From Phycisphaeraceae bacterium (lineage in GTDB: Bacteria > Planctomycetota > Phycisphaerae > Phycisphaerales > SM1A02), in the NCBI GenBank assembly GCA_015709595.1, contig CP054178.1:1803205-1867204 (forward strand): a stretch of 64,000 bases of DNA. Reading direction: 5' to 3'. The position numbers and the translations under genes are program-made. Under the pieces are notes generated by a model that was not told the origin of the DNA, ran no database searches, and saw nothing but the letters and a program-made list of their open reading frames with translations. Below are positions 52,968 through 61,765 of the stretch, piece by piece. The number at the start of each line of letters is the position of its first letter. Position 1 is the stretch's first letter.

Positions 52968-55900
52968 ATGTCCGATCCGCTTCACAAGTTTCTCGGCGTC
53001 ACCGGCGGCACGGATGCCTTCCGTCTGCTGGCGCTGACGCCCGGCCAGCGCCATCCGTTGGCGGTGCAGCGGTCGCTCGAGGCGCAGCTGGCGCGGGTGA
53101 ATCGTCACCCGGAGAATGGCTCGCCCGAGGCCGCGATGGTGCGCCAGTGCCTGCTCGAGGCGGCAAGGCAGATCCGCGAAGGCGACCCCGCGGCGCTCAC
53201 GCCGCGCACGATCTACTACGTCAGGCCGGGAGAGGGGGAAGGCCGTCAACCATCAGCCGTCAGCCGTCAGCCGCCGCCCGCATCGGGTCGTCCATCCGGG
53301 CCGTTGGGCGGCGCGTCGCCGGCTCGTGCCGCTCCGCCGCCGGTATCGTCCCGTCGCGCCGCGGCGCCGGTCGGCGGGATTGCCCCGGCGCCCATGTCGG
53401 GCGCGCCGGGACCATCCGTCGCCTCGCGTCCGGCGGGCGCGCCGGCGCCGCCCGTTCACCCGAGCTACCCGGCGCGACGCACGAGTCCGCCGCGCCGCGC
53501 GCCGGGGCTTGACCTGACGCCCTTCGACCGCTGCGTGCTGGCCATGCTCATCGCGTACGGCGGGTGGAACGCCGCGAGCCGCGCCAAGCTGGTGGCGATG
53601 GCGGCGTCGCACGGCGTCTCGCCCCAGGGTCTGATGAAGGTCGTCACGGGCCTGACATCCCAGGCGCGTCACGCGGGTCGCCGCATCGACGTGGCGCAGG
53701 TGACGCAGGGCGCGGCGCGATTCGTCGATCCCGGCGCGACGGTCGATCGCGCCGCCGCGCCCCAGCCGGAATGGGCCGACAGTATGCTTCCCGAACTGCG
53801 GGGCGGCGGCGCGTGGGCCACCTTCAAACTCTCGATCCTCTTCGGCGCCGTCACGCTGCTCATGGGCGTGCTGTTCGTCCGCATGCTGATGCAGCCCGAC
53901 CCGCGAAGCGTCGCCGTGCTCCCGCCGGACGGGAACTCGACGCCCGGCGTCGTTACTCCGGGCGGCGCGTCCGGACCTGGCGGGGGGGGCGCGGGGGGCG
54001 TGGGGGGGGCGGGCGGCGCGACGCCCGCGGCTCCCGGTGGAAGCCAGGGCGGCGCGGCGACGGGCTCGCCCCGGCTCGTGCCGTGGTCCAATCCCCCGAC
54101 GTTTCGCGGCGACACCAGGCCGCGCATCGTCGCCGACGCCCTCGATCAGAGTCCGCGCCTGCCCGCGATCTTCGATCAACTGGGGCGGCAACTGACGGTG
54201 GTCGCCACCCCCTCGCGGGCGGCGCTGGTGGATTGGCGTTTCGCCAATGACCAGATCGGACTGTGCTGGCCCGTCGTGGAGCAGCCGCTGCTTGATGCGG
54301 TGCGCGGAGATTTCTTCGAGGTGCTCTTCGCCGTGTCCGACCGGCCCACGGTGGTGACGGATCTGGTCTCAACGCTGGCGGCGCAGGCGGGCAAACTCGA
54401 GGAGCCCGCCGACGTGTGGCGCGGAGCGTGGGCGGCGGGCATGCTCGGGGCCGTTCTGGCCCGCTCCGACGCGCCCGCGGTGCTGCGCGACGAGGCGCGG
54501 CGCGTGCTCGAACAATCCGTCGGCGACGCCCTGCGCGACGACCTGCCCACCTTCGATCTGGCGGCGGCGGCCTGGCTCGATCGGGCGGCGACGCGGCTGG
54601 TGTCGATCACCGAGATCGACCGGCGATCGCCCGACTTCTGGGAGTTCTGGCTGGCGGCCCAGTCGCGCGTGGGCACGCGGGCGCGGTTCGACGCCGCGAT
54701 GATCGCCGCCATCGGCGAGGTGCTGCGCTCCAGCATCGATCTGGCCCGCGACGGTCCGACGGTCAACGTGCTGGGGCGGCTCGTGGAGGAAGCCGACTTC
54801 CGCGATCCGCGCTCCGTGGGCGGCGCCGCCGGGGGGCACGGCATCGGCGCGGTGCGCGAAGGATTCCTGGGCTTCTTCAGCGACCCGCAGGTGACCTCGC
54901 GCGACCTGTGGGCGCTGGGGTCGCTGCTGGCGGCGCGCCCCGGACTGCGATGGTACGGCGAGGATCTCATCGTGCCCGATGGCGCCGAGACGCCCCAGCG
55001 CCTGGCGCTGATGCGGCTGGTCGAACGCCGCTGGCCAAGTCCGTCGGGAACGGGCGGTGACCCGTCGGGGCGGACCATCGCGGGGACGCGCATCGTGGTC
55101 AACCCCGCCCTGGGCGAGCGGTGGCGCGGACTGGCCCAGGCCCAGTTCGACGACCTGGCCGCGCTGCGCCAGCCGGTGGAGCAGACGCCCGAGCGATACC
55201 TGCGCCGGCTGGTGCTGGCGGCCTGGCTCAACGAAGCCGCCGCGGCGCTGGCGACCCGCGACGAGCAGCAGGCGCACGACCTGCTGCGCCGCCTCGAGGT
55301 CGGCTGGCAGGCGACCACGTCAGGCGGCTCCGGCGCCGCGGGCGGCGGGGTTCCGATCACGCCTCCCCCCGGGTCGCCCCCGCCTCCAACGCCCCCGCGC
55401 GGACCCGGCGGAGTACCCATCGTGCCCATCGGCGGGGGCGGTTCGGGCGGAGGCGTCCCGCTGCAGCCGGGCTCGCCCTCGGGCGTCGATGGTCAGTGGA
55501 AGCAGGCCTACGACCAGGCGATCCGCAACAACGAGGAGCGGATGAACCTGCTCCGTTCGCTGCGCAACGTGACCTCGGGTGATCTGGGTCCGATTGACGC
55601 CCGCGCGTTCGTGCTCGAGGTCTACCGCGCCGGCGTGCCGGAGATTCGCGCCTTCGCCCAGGCGATCCTGCTGGAAATGTTCTCCGCGGGCCCCAACGTG
55701 GCCATCGCGCTGGTCGATCTCTTCCCCGACGCCCAGGCGCGTGATTCGACCTCCGAGCTGATCAGTTCGCTTTCCGGGCGTCTGCTGCCCTCGGTGCGGT
55801 CGTCATCGTGGAAGCGCGAGGCGCGGTTGGCGCTGGTGACGCACGCCCTGCGCCTCCTGCCCACCACGGCCAACGAGATCGACGAGGCGGCCAACGTGAT

Positions 55901-57224
55901 CGCCCGATCGTGGGCGGCGCAGGCGGGGTGGCTCAAGCCGGACCTGGGTCGAACGCGCGCCGACGGACGCGACCCGTCGCCCTCGGAGGCGGTGGATCGA
56001 CTGCTCGCCGCCTGGCGCGCCCTGGCGGGCGGGATGGTGGTGTCGCGTCCGATTCCGGACGTGCCCGCGGCGCTGGAGCGCCGCCATGAGACGCGCCTGC
56101 TGCTGGCGGAAGGGCCGATCGAGCGCTCGATCGCCTCGCAGGTCACCATCCTCGAACATCTCGCCTTCGTGGTGGCGGGCGAACAGCCGATCCTGGCGGA
56201 TGACGTGCTCAAGGTGCTCGGCGACTGCGCCCGCGCCCGACGCGACGCGGTTCATGTGCTGGAGCAGGCGATCCAGGTCGAGGCGGCGCAGGCCAGGTTG
56301 TGGTCGTTGCGACTGTCGATCCCCGAGGCGGGGGGGAGCGGCGGGCGTCAGTCGGCGCTGGACGCGGGGGAGCGAAGGCATCGAGGCATCGAGGCGTCGA
56401 CGCATCGAGGAGTGGAAGCGTCGATTGATCAAGGGGCGCCGCGGTGGGCGTCGCGGACTCGACCCGCCATCCTCGATCCTCAATCCTCGATCCTCATTGC
56501 GTTCTCTTCCGATCCGCCCGACTGGACGCCTCGCCTCGAGGCCCTCACGCCGCGTCGTCCGGAGCAGTACTTTGACCTGGCGGAGGAGGTTGCCGACGCC
56601 GCGGGAGCGGGTGATGAAGCCGCGCTCGGCCTGGCGAGGCATCTGTTCCGGCTGGCGGGCGTGCTGGACCCCGATCGACTGGGACGCGGCGCGTGCCTGG
56701 CCCTGGCGGACCTGGAGCGTGATCCCGCCGAGCGTCGTCGGCTGCTGGCGTTGGCCACGCTGCTGAACCGTCGTTCGGGCGAACCGAACTGGCTGCCGTC
56801 GCAGTCGTCGGCGTCGGATGATGACTTCGCGGCGGCGGTGGCGCTGGCCGACGCCTTCAGCCACTACCGCAGCGGGTATGGCTCGCGGGCGGAGGCGGCG
56901 CTGAACGCCGCCGCCGGGGCGCGCGACCTGCTGCGGACTCATGAGCACGTGGTGGGTGGCGAGCGCCGCTTCCTCGAAAACCTGCGCGCGTATCGCAGCG
57001 GGCAATCGCCCGTGCGTTCCCGCGCGGAAGTCATCGACATGCTGCGGCTCGAAGCCGCCCTGCTCGCCGGCGAAGGGCGGACGTGGTCGGGCGATCTGAT
57101 GCTCAGTCGCGGACGGACGCTGGTGGAGGTCGATCCGGAGCGGCTCGCCGAGGCGCTGGGCGTGGACGCCTCGCGCCCGCTGTATCGGCAGGGTCGCTGG
57201 GTGTTCGCGGAAGGTCGCGAGTAG
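52968..57224 (+). CDS. 1418-residue single-span protein, probable envelope scaffold of the ExbBD cluster
   Basis: I do not recognise a family. The N-terminal 75 residues form a small helical domain that could resemble a J-like fold (AFRLLALTPGQRHPLAVQRS). After a Pro/Ala-rich linker a second helical domain lies at about 185-265 (FDRCVLAMLIAYGGWNAASR). A single membrane span (FGAVTLLMGVLFVRML) is at about 285-305, so about 1100 residues would lie in the periplasm. These comprise Gly/Pro-rich linkers (about 331-365, 785-840) and several helical domains. A segment around 1125-1180 is translated repeat-like DNA (56350-56490). It is 110 bases downstream of the helical-repeat gene. It may connect the motor to the cell wall or outer membrane. 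Confidence 0.7.
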   Translation: MSDPLHKFLGVTGGTDAFRLLALTPGQRHPLAVQRSLEAQLARVNRHPENGSPEAAMVRQCLLEAARQIREGDPAALTPRTIYYVRPGEGEGRQPSAVSRQPPPASGRPSGPLGGASPARAAPPPVSSRRAAAPVGGIAPAPMSGAPGPSVASRPAGAPAPPVHPSYPARRTSPPRRAPGLDLTPFDRCVLAMLIAYGGWNAASRAKLVAMAASHGVSPQGLMKVVTGLTSQARHAGRRIDVAQVTQGAARFVDPGATVDRAAAPQPEWADSMLPELRGGGAWATFKLSILFGAVTLLMGVLFVRMLMQPDPRSVAVLPPDGNSTPGVVTPGGASGPGGGGAGGVGGAGGATPAAPGGSQGGAATGSPRLVPWSNPPTFRGDTRPRIVADALDQSPRLPAIFDQLGRQLTVVATPSRAALVDWRFANDQIGLCWPVVEQPLLDAVRGDFFEVLFAVSDRPTVVTDLVSTLAAQAGKLEEPADVWRGAWAAGMLGAVLARSDAPAVLRDEARRVLEQSVGDALRDDLPTFDLAAAAWLDRAATRLVSITEIDRRSPDFWEFWLAAQSRVGTRARFDAAMIAAIGEVLRSSIDLARDGPTVNVLGRLVEEADFRDPRSVGGAAGGHGIGAVREGFLGFFSDPQVTSRDLWALGSLLAARPGLRWYGEDLIVPDGAETPQRLALMRLVERRWPSPSGTGGDPSGRTIAGTRIVVNPALGERWRGLAQAQFDDLAALRQPVEQTPERYLRRLVLAAWLNEAAAALATRDEQQAHDLLRRLEVGWQATTSGGSGAAGGGVPITPPPGSPPPPTPPRGPGGVPIVPIGGGGSGGGVPLQPGSPSGVDGQWKQAYDQAIRNNEERMNLLRSLRNVTSGDLGPIDARAFVLEVYRAGVPEIRAFAQAILLEMFSAGPNVAIALVDLFPDAQARDSTSELISSLSGRLLPSVRSSSWKREARLALVTHALRLLPTTANEIDEAANVIARSWAAQAGWLKPDLGRTRADGRDPSPSEAVDRLLAAWRALAGGMVVSRPIPDVPAALERRHETRLLLAEGPIERSIASQVTILEHLAFVVAGEQPILADDVLKVLGDCARARRDAVHVLEQAIQVEAAQARLWSLRLSIPEAGGSGGRQSALDAGERRHRGIEASTHRGVEASIDQGAPRWASRTRPAILDPQSSILIAFSSDPPDWTPRLEALTPRRPEQYFDLAEEVADAAGAGDEAALGLARHLFRLAGVLDPDRLGRGACLALADLERDPAERRRLLALATLLNRRSGEPNWLPSQSSASDDDFAAAVALADAFSHYRSGYGSRAEAALNAAAGARDLLRTHEHVVGGERRFLENLRAYRSGQSPVRSRAEVIDMLRLEAALLAGEGRTWSGDLMLSRGRTLVEVDPERLAEALGVDASRPLYRQGRWVFAEGRE

Positions 57225-57246
57225 ACGCCGGGTGGGTGCGTGTTGA

Positions 57247-57717
57247 TTACGTCACCCGTGACTGCGAGCGGGAAAACGCCACCTGCTCCCGCGCCAGCGC
57301 GGCCACCTCGTGAAGCAGCGTTTCGCTGGTGATCGACCACATGCCCCATTCCGTGTCGAACGGCTCGGCGGCAAGCTCCAGCCCTTCACGCAGCGCCCTC
57401 CGCAGCCGACGCACCAGCACCGAGCGCACGAACGCCTGCTGCACCGGCACCGCCACCTGGAGGTCGGAGGGATTGGGAATGATGATCGCCGCGACGCGAC
57501 CCAGGTCCGGCGCGTGGTAGGCGAACGTCCAGCGCCAGCAGGCGCCCTGCCAGGCGATGCGTTCCTCCAAGCCGGGGATGTCCGCCAGTCGCTGCCGCGC
57601 CTGCTCCAGCAGCGAGGCGTGGGGCGAAGGAAGCGGCGCGCGGAGCATCCGATCCGTCGGTCGGTTGAACCGGTCGGCCCACGGGAGCCGTTCGTACTGG
57701 TGCCGCGCGCGAACCAT
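57247..57717 (-). CDS. Conserved hypothetical protein
   Basis: The 156-residue protein has no signal peptide. The central segment ERIAWQGACWRWTFAYHAPD followed by GRVAAIIIPNPSDLQVAVPV resembles the Trp-rich core of DUF3788-like proteins, but the match is loose. A C-terminal helical region contains several Arg pairs (RRLRRALREGL). It is convergent with the large cluster protein and divergent from the response regulator. Function is unknown. Confidence 0.6.
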   Translation of the reverse strand: MVRARHQYERLPWADRFNRPTDRMLRAPLPSPHASLLEQARQRLADIPGLEERIAWQGACWRWTFAYHAPDLGRVAAIIIPNPSDLQVAVPVQQAFVRSVLVRRLRRALREGLELAAEPFDTEWGMWSITSETLLHEVAALAREQVAFSRSQSRVT

Positions 57718-58200
57718 GATGCAGACGATCCTCCCCGCGTGTATCGCCTCGTCGGAGCACGATCCCCTGAAGAAAGACGCATGTTCGGGCCGGATCGTTC
57801 AGATTTCCCGCAAAGACGGCCCACTGAGTTGTTGGGATCGCCTCACGCCGGGTTGCAGCCGCGAGTTCCCCGCCGGGAAATGGGGGGAACCTCGACGTTC
57901 CGCATGTTCTCGGACCTGAACGGCCGTGAAGCGTCCGGCGCCCATCCCATGCAGGTTCGCCCGAATCGACCCCGTTCGCCGATGTGTGTACCATTGGCGT
58001 TCCCGCGGCCAATGGCGCCAGGAACCCGGCGCCGCGTCGGCGGACCCTTGCATCCGGCGCATCGCGGGTGTCTTGTTCGATCAAGCCGGGATATCTTGAC
58101 CCATCCCCAGGGAGTTTCGAGGACTGAGACGCGGAACGCTCCGCGGATTGACCCTCGAAAGCCCCCAATCACCCCCGGCTTCCAGTCAGGCGGCTCGACG
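57718..58200. other. Intergenic region upstream of the response regulator gene
   Basis: About 480 bases between divergent genes. I found no coding frame I would defend. A short GCGGAACGCTCCGC inverted repeat lies about 70 bases before the response regulator start. No promoter is convincing. Confidence 0.35.
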
Positions 58201-58719
58201 ATGAGTCAAACCACACAGACAGGTGTTCTGTCCGGTCCGGGTGACTTTGACCTGTCCAGCACCACGGTCCTGCTGGTGGATGACAACGAGCAGAACCTCG
58301 AGCTGATGCAGGCCTACCTGGAGTCACTTCCCTGCACCATCCTGGTGGCGCGGGACGGCATGGAGGCGGTTCGTCTCATCGACGAGAACGCCGTCGATCT
58401 CGTCCTGCTCGACGTGATGATGCCCCGCATGTCCGGCTTCGAGGTCTGCCAGAAGATCAAGAGCAGCCCGGCGACCCGCGATATCCAGGTCATCATGGTC
58501 ACCGCCCTGCACGAGGTGGGCGATGTCGAGCGGGCGGTCGAGGTGGGGACCGACGGCTTCGTCACCAAGCCCGTCAACAAGCTGGAACTGCTCACCCACG
58601 TGCGCTCGCTGCTCCAGTTGCGGCTGCTCAAGCGCCAACTGGCGGCGATGGAATCCCTCCACGGGCGAATCGGTCCGGACCTGATCGGTCGGCTGGAGGC
58701 GGGCGAAAAGCTGGAATAA
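58201..58719 (+). CDS. Single-domain response regulator with C-terminal helical tail
   Basis: The 172-residue protein contains a CheY-like receiver at about 20-140: VLLVDDNEQNLELMQAYLE with the acidic pair, the phospho-acceptor Asp in LVLLDVMMPRMSGFEVC, the Thr in VIMVTALHE and the Lys in FVTKPVNK. No DNA-binding or enzymatic output domain follows, only a helix of about 35 residues (LQLRLLKRQLAAMESLHGRI) that could mediate dimerisation or bind a partner. No histidine kinase is adjacent, so its input is unknown. ATG 58201 lacks a strong ribosome-binding site. Confidence 0.88.
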   Translation: MSQTTQTGVLSGPGDFDLSSTTVLLVDDNEQNLELMQAYLESLPCTILVARDGMEAVRLIDENAVDLVLLDVMMPRMSGFEVCQKIKSSPATRDIQVIMVTALHEVGDVERAVEVGTDGFVTKPVNKLELLTHVRSLLQLRLLKRQLAAMESLHGRIGPDLIGRLEAGEKLE

Positions 58720-58819
58720 GCCCTGCAAACCGCGCCCTCGGACGCCTGAACGCCGGAAGAGTCGGGCGGGCTGGCGTGTCCTTCCGGGACAGGACACCTC
58801 GGGCATGACCCTTCGACCG

Positions 58820-59044
58820 CTATTCCGCGTCCATCAGCCGGGCGGCCACCGCGTGACCGCTTCGCCGCGTCCACCGGCTGTGACCGCCGCGCGGCTCGAT
58901 GACCAGTTGCAGGTGGTCCAGGTATTCCCGCAGCTCCTCCACGTCGAAACGGCTGAGCCACTCGGTCGCCGCCGACTGGTTCACCTCGCGGATCGCGTTG
59001 ATCAACTGGCTCTTGGTGAGAACGGTGGTCTCGACAAGTCGCAT
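58820..59044 (-). CDS. Small helical protein of unknown function
   Basis: The 74-residue protein is acidic and helical (KSQLINAIREVNQSAATEWLSRFDVEELREYLDHLQLV), with a basic Arg-rich end. GGAG lies upstream of ATG 59044. It is divergent from the lipoprotein gene at 59147, so the shared 100-bp intergenic stretch should carry both promoters. No known domain is recognised; the helical part could form a small protein-protein interface. Confidence 0.55.
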   Translation of the reverse strand: MRLVETTVLTKSQLINAIREVNQSAATEWLSRFDVEELREYLDHLQLVIEPRGGHSRWTRRSGHAVAARLMDAE

Positions 59045-59146
59045 GGCAAGGTGACTCCAGGGATGAGCCGCGACGTGCGGCGAGAAGGGTCTATCGGACC
59101 GGTCCGAGTCGGTTCGCCCGGTGATAACCGTTGTGGACACAAGCAC

Positions 59147-59887
59147 TTGCGACGACCATCCAGACGTCAAACCACAGCCGGTTGTGGGTGGTCAATCTCC
59201 GCCCTCTGGATGTTGGGGTTGCTGGTGAGCGCGGGGCTGATGGGCTGCCCTAGGCAGACCGCTTCCCCCGGTGATTCCCGGTCCGGAATCACCCACGCCA
59301 TGACGGATTCGGGGGCATCAGCCAGTCCCCGCGACCGAGAACCTGCCACTGGCGACCCCGGGCCGTCCGAGAACCGGGCCTCCAGCGTTCGCACCGTCTC
59401 CAACGACGCAGCCAGCGAACAGCCCACGATGAAGGCCGCCCAACCCCCGGTCACGACGGACGCCAACCCTGGCGCCATCCCCGCCCAGACCCTCGACCCC
59501 GGCTCGGTGCGACTGGTGAATGACCTGCTCGAGGCCATCGGCGAGCCCGGCGCCGGGCTGGTCATCGCGGTGCGGGGCCTGCGCAACCAGTCGCGCACCC
59601 CCGGCGATGAAATGACCACGCTGCGCGAGCGCCTCCACCAGTTGCTCGCCGCCGCGGGTGAGCCGCGCGGGCTGCGCGTCACGCTCGACGAGCCGACTGA
59701 CGCCGACTACACGCTCAGCGGCACGGTGTATCTCGTCAACCGCGACGGCTTCGACCAGTGGGAGATCTACCTCGCCCTGCGCCCCGCCGAGGCCAACTGG
59801 ACCATCTGGCGCAACGATGACCCTGTGCGCCTGATGCGGCAGCAGCGAGCCGCGGGCGATGCCCTGCTGGTCGCGCCCAGGCGGTGA
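59147..59887 (+). CDS. LpoB-like lipoprotein (peptidoglycan synthase activator-like)
   Basis: The protein has a lipobox region LVSAGLMGC, a disordered Pro/Ser/Thr linker of about 75 residues, and a C-terminal domain of about 130 residues. That domain reads VRLVNDLLEAIGEPGAGLVIAVRGLRNQSRT, RLHQLLAAAGEPRGLRVTLDE and ADYTLSGTVYLVNRDGF with YLALRPAEANWTIW. The order of a GLRNQSRT-type strand, a helix, and an ADYxLSG strand is that of LpoB/CsgG-like lipoproteins. This would place it at the outer membrane, possibly stimulating a penicillin-binding protein. The start is uncertain: TTG 59147 gives a basic n-region, while ATG 59063 and 59210 are in frame too. Confidence 0.55.
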   Translation: MRRPSRRQTTAGCGWSISALWMLGLLVSAGLMGCPRQTASPGDSRSGITHAMTDSGASASPRDREPATGDPGPSENRASSVRTVSNDAASEQPTMKAAQPPVTTDANPGAIPAQTLDPGSVRLVNDLLEAIGEPGAGLVIAVRGLRNQSRTPGDEMTTLRERLHQLLAAAGEPRGLRVTLDEPTDADYTLSGTVYLVNRDGFDQWEIYLALRPAEANWTIWRNDDPVRLMRQQRAAGDALLVAPRR

Positions 59888-59993
59888 ACCTCGCCTTGTC
59901 TCCCTCCGGGAGAGGACCGGGGTGAGGGTGTTCTCAACAGGCACTCGACGACCAGCCCCGCTCGACACGGAGCGTCGCGCCACCCCATCTCAT

Positions 59994-60073
59994 TGCGCAT
60001 CGTGAGCCGCGACCGTCAGGGAGCGGCCTGATCTGCGCATCGTGAGCCGCGACCGTCAGGGAGCGGCCTGATC
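59994..60073 (+). repeat. Two tandem 40-bp units containing family C repeats
   Basis: Two exact 40-bp units (59994-60033 and 60034-60073) each contain GTGAGCCGCGACC, GTCA, GGGAGCGG with the flanks TGCGCATC and CCTGATC. The array lies between the LpoB-like and aminotransferase genes, behind a TCCCTCCGGGAGA hairpin of a kind common between genes of such genomes. Confidence 0.8.
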
Positions 60074-60122
60074 CCCGTGTGCCCCATCAGACCGGCGCCC
60101 CGCACCCCTACCATCCTGCGCC

Positions 60123-61346
60123 ATGCCAAGCCCGACACTCGCGCATCCAGCCGCTTCATCGCACACCACTCCCGCGCCGCTCTCGCCGCCGACTCCTCTC
60201 GCGCCGGACATCCGCTCGCACTGGACGCTCGACCCCTCGGTCGCGTTCCTCAACCACGGCTCGTTCGGCGCCTGTCCGCGCGAAGTGCTCGCCGAGCAGC
60301 AGCGGCTGCGCGATGAACTGGAGCGCGAGCCGCTGCTCTTTCTCGACCGCACGCGCGACGGGCGGCTGGATCAAGCTCTCACCGCCGTGGGGGCGTTCAT
60401 CGGCGCCACGCGCGGCAACCTGGGCTTCGTCACCAACGCCACCGAGGGCTGCGCCGCGGTGATCCGCTCCATCGACCTGAAGCCCGGCGACGAACTGCTC
60501 ACCACCGCCCACGCCTACGACGCCATCAGTTTCACGCTGCAGCACGTGGCCGACCGCGCCGGGGCGAAGGTGATCCGCGTGCCCATCGACACGCCTTACG
60601 TGGGCGATGACCGCTTCGTTTCGCTCATCGACAGCGCCATCACGCCCCGCACGCGGCTGGTGGTGGTGGATCACATCACCTCGGTCAGCGCGCTGGTGCT
60701 GCCGGTGAAGGCCATCGTCGAGCGCTGCGCCGCGCGGGGCGTGGATGTGCTGATCGACGGCGCCCACGCCCCCGGCATGATTGACCTGAACATCGAGCAA
60801 CTCGGCGCCGCGTGGTACACCGGCAACCTGCACAAGTGGGTGTGTGCGCCCAAGGGCGCGGGCTTCCTGCACGCGCGGCGGGACCGCCAGCGAAACCTGC
60901 ACCCCGCCATCGTGAGCAACCACTACGGGCAGGGCTTCGCGGCGGAGTTCAACTGGCAGGGCACGCGCGACATCACGCCGTGGCTGAGCGCGCCCAGGGC
61001 TATCGAGTTCATGGGCCAGTTCGGCTGGGACCGCGTGCGCCAGCACAACCACCAGATGGCCGCGTGGGCGCAGCGGCTCCTGTGCGAGACCTGGGGCGTT
61101 GAGCCGCTCTCGCCGCTGGATGGCTCGTCTCTCGGCTCGATGGCCAGCGTGCCCCTGCCGCCGCGCGTGGCGGCGCGCTACGCCGACCGGGGCGAATGCG
61201 TGCGCGAACTGTTCGAGCGCTTCCGCATCGAGATTCCTGGCATGGTGGTCAACGGCCTGCTCACGCTGCGCTTGTCGTGCCAGGTGTATAACCGGGCGGA
61301 GGAGTACGAAAAGCTGGCGGCGGCGGTGGTGGGGTTGGGAGGGTGA
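60123..61346 (+). CDS. PLP-dependent class V aminotransferase (isopenicillin N epimerase-like)
   Basis: The 407-residue protein has the class V fold: FLNHGSFGACPREV at the start, FVTNATEGCAAVIRS, VVVDHITSVSALVLPV, DVLIDGAHAPGMIDLN with the PLP-binding Asp, and the Schiff-base Lys in TGNLHKWVCAPKGAGFL. Similarity to CefD-type isopenicillin N epimerases is a family annotation; true substrates of such environmental homologues are mostly unknown, and no beta-lactam genes are present. ATG 60123 adds about 30 low-complexity residues before the domain. It is monocistronic. Confidence 0.88.
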   Translation: MPSPTLAHPAASSHTTPAPLSPPTPLAPDIRSHWTLDPSVAFLNHGSFGACPREVLAEQQRLRDELEREPLLFLDRTRDGRLDQALTAVGAFIGATRGNLGFVTNATEGCAAVIRSIDLKPGDELLTTAHAYDAISFTLQHVADRAGAKVIRVPIDTPYVGDDRFVSLIDSAITPRTRLVVVDHITSVSALVLPVKAIVERCAARGVDVLIDGAHAPGMIDLNIEQLGAAWYTGNLHKWVCAPKGAGFLHARRDRQRNLHPAIVSNHYGQGFAAEFNWQGTRDITPWLSAPRAIEFMGQFGWDRVRQHNHQMAAWAQRLLCETWGVEPLSPLDGSSLGSMASVPLPPRVAARYADRGECVRELFERFRIEIPGMVVNGLLTLRLSCQVYNRAEEYEKLAAAVVGLGG

Positions 61347-61765
61347 GTGAGGGCGTCCACTGATGGACACGGATGGGGGGATGCGTGGAAGCGAGTAGGG
61401 CGGGTGGAGCGAGTCTTCAGGCGCAACCCGCCGCCCCGCCCCCGCGCGATCGCGCGGTGAACGTGCGTCAGTCTCGGGCTCGCACGGCTGGACAGCCGTG
61501 GCACACGGGCGCACGGCTCACAGAGCCGTGGCACACGGGCGCACGGCGTGGATTATGGCGGTGTGCCACGGCCGTGTCGGCCGTGTGTTCGCGCGTTGAA
61601 CGTGCGTCAGTCTCGGGTTCGCACGGCTGGGACAGCCGTGGCACACGGGGATGGAAGCCATCAGCCGCCAGCCATGAGCCAACAGCCCTCTCGCCTGTAT
61701 CATCCGCGGCACGCATTCACCCCGGCGCGGCGGGGGGTCGCCTCGTCCTGGTCACGGAGTCTCTC
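61347..61765. other. Intergenic region rich in family B repeats
   Basis: Nearly 420 bases without a convincing gene. From about 61460 to 61650 several CACGGCT/AGCCGTG palindromes and GTGGCACACGGG motifs recur. A longer direct repeat of about 50 bases appears at about 61460-61510 and 61609-61650 with small differences (both contain GTGCGTCAGTCTCGGG). Family B palindromes were also seen at 32119-32142. Confidence 0.7.

Noticed and set aside
60123-61346. Beta-lactam biosynthesis suggested by epimerase similarity
   Set aside because: No other beta-lactam pathway gene is in the window, and class V aminotransferases of this type have many functions.
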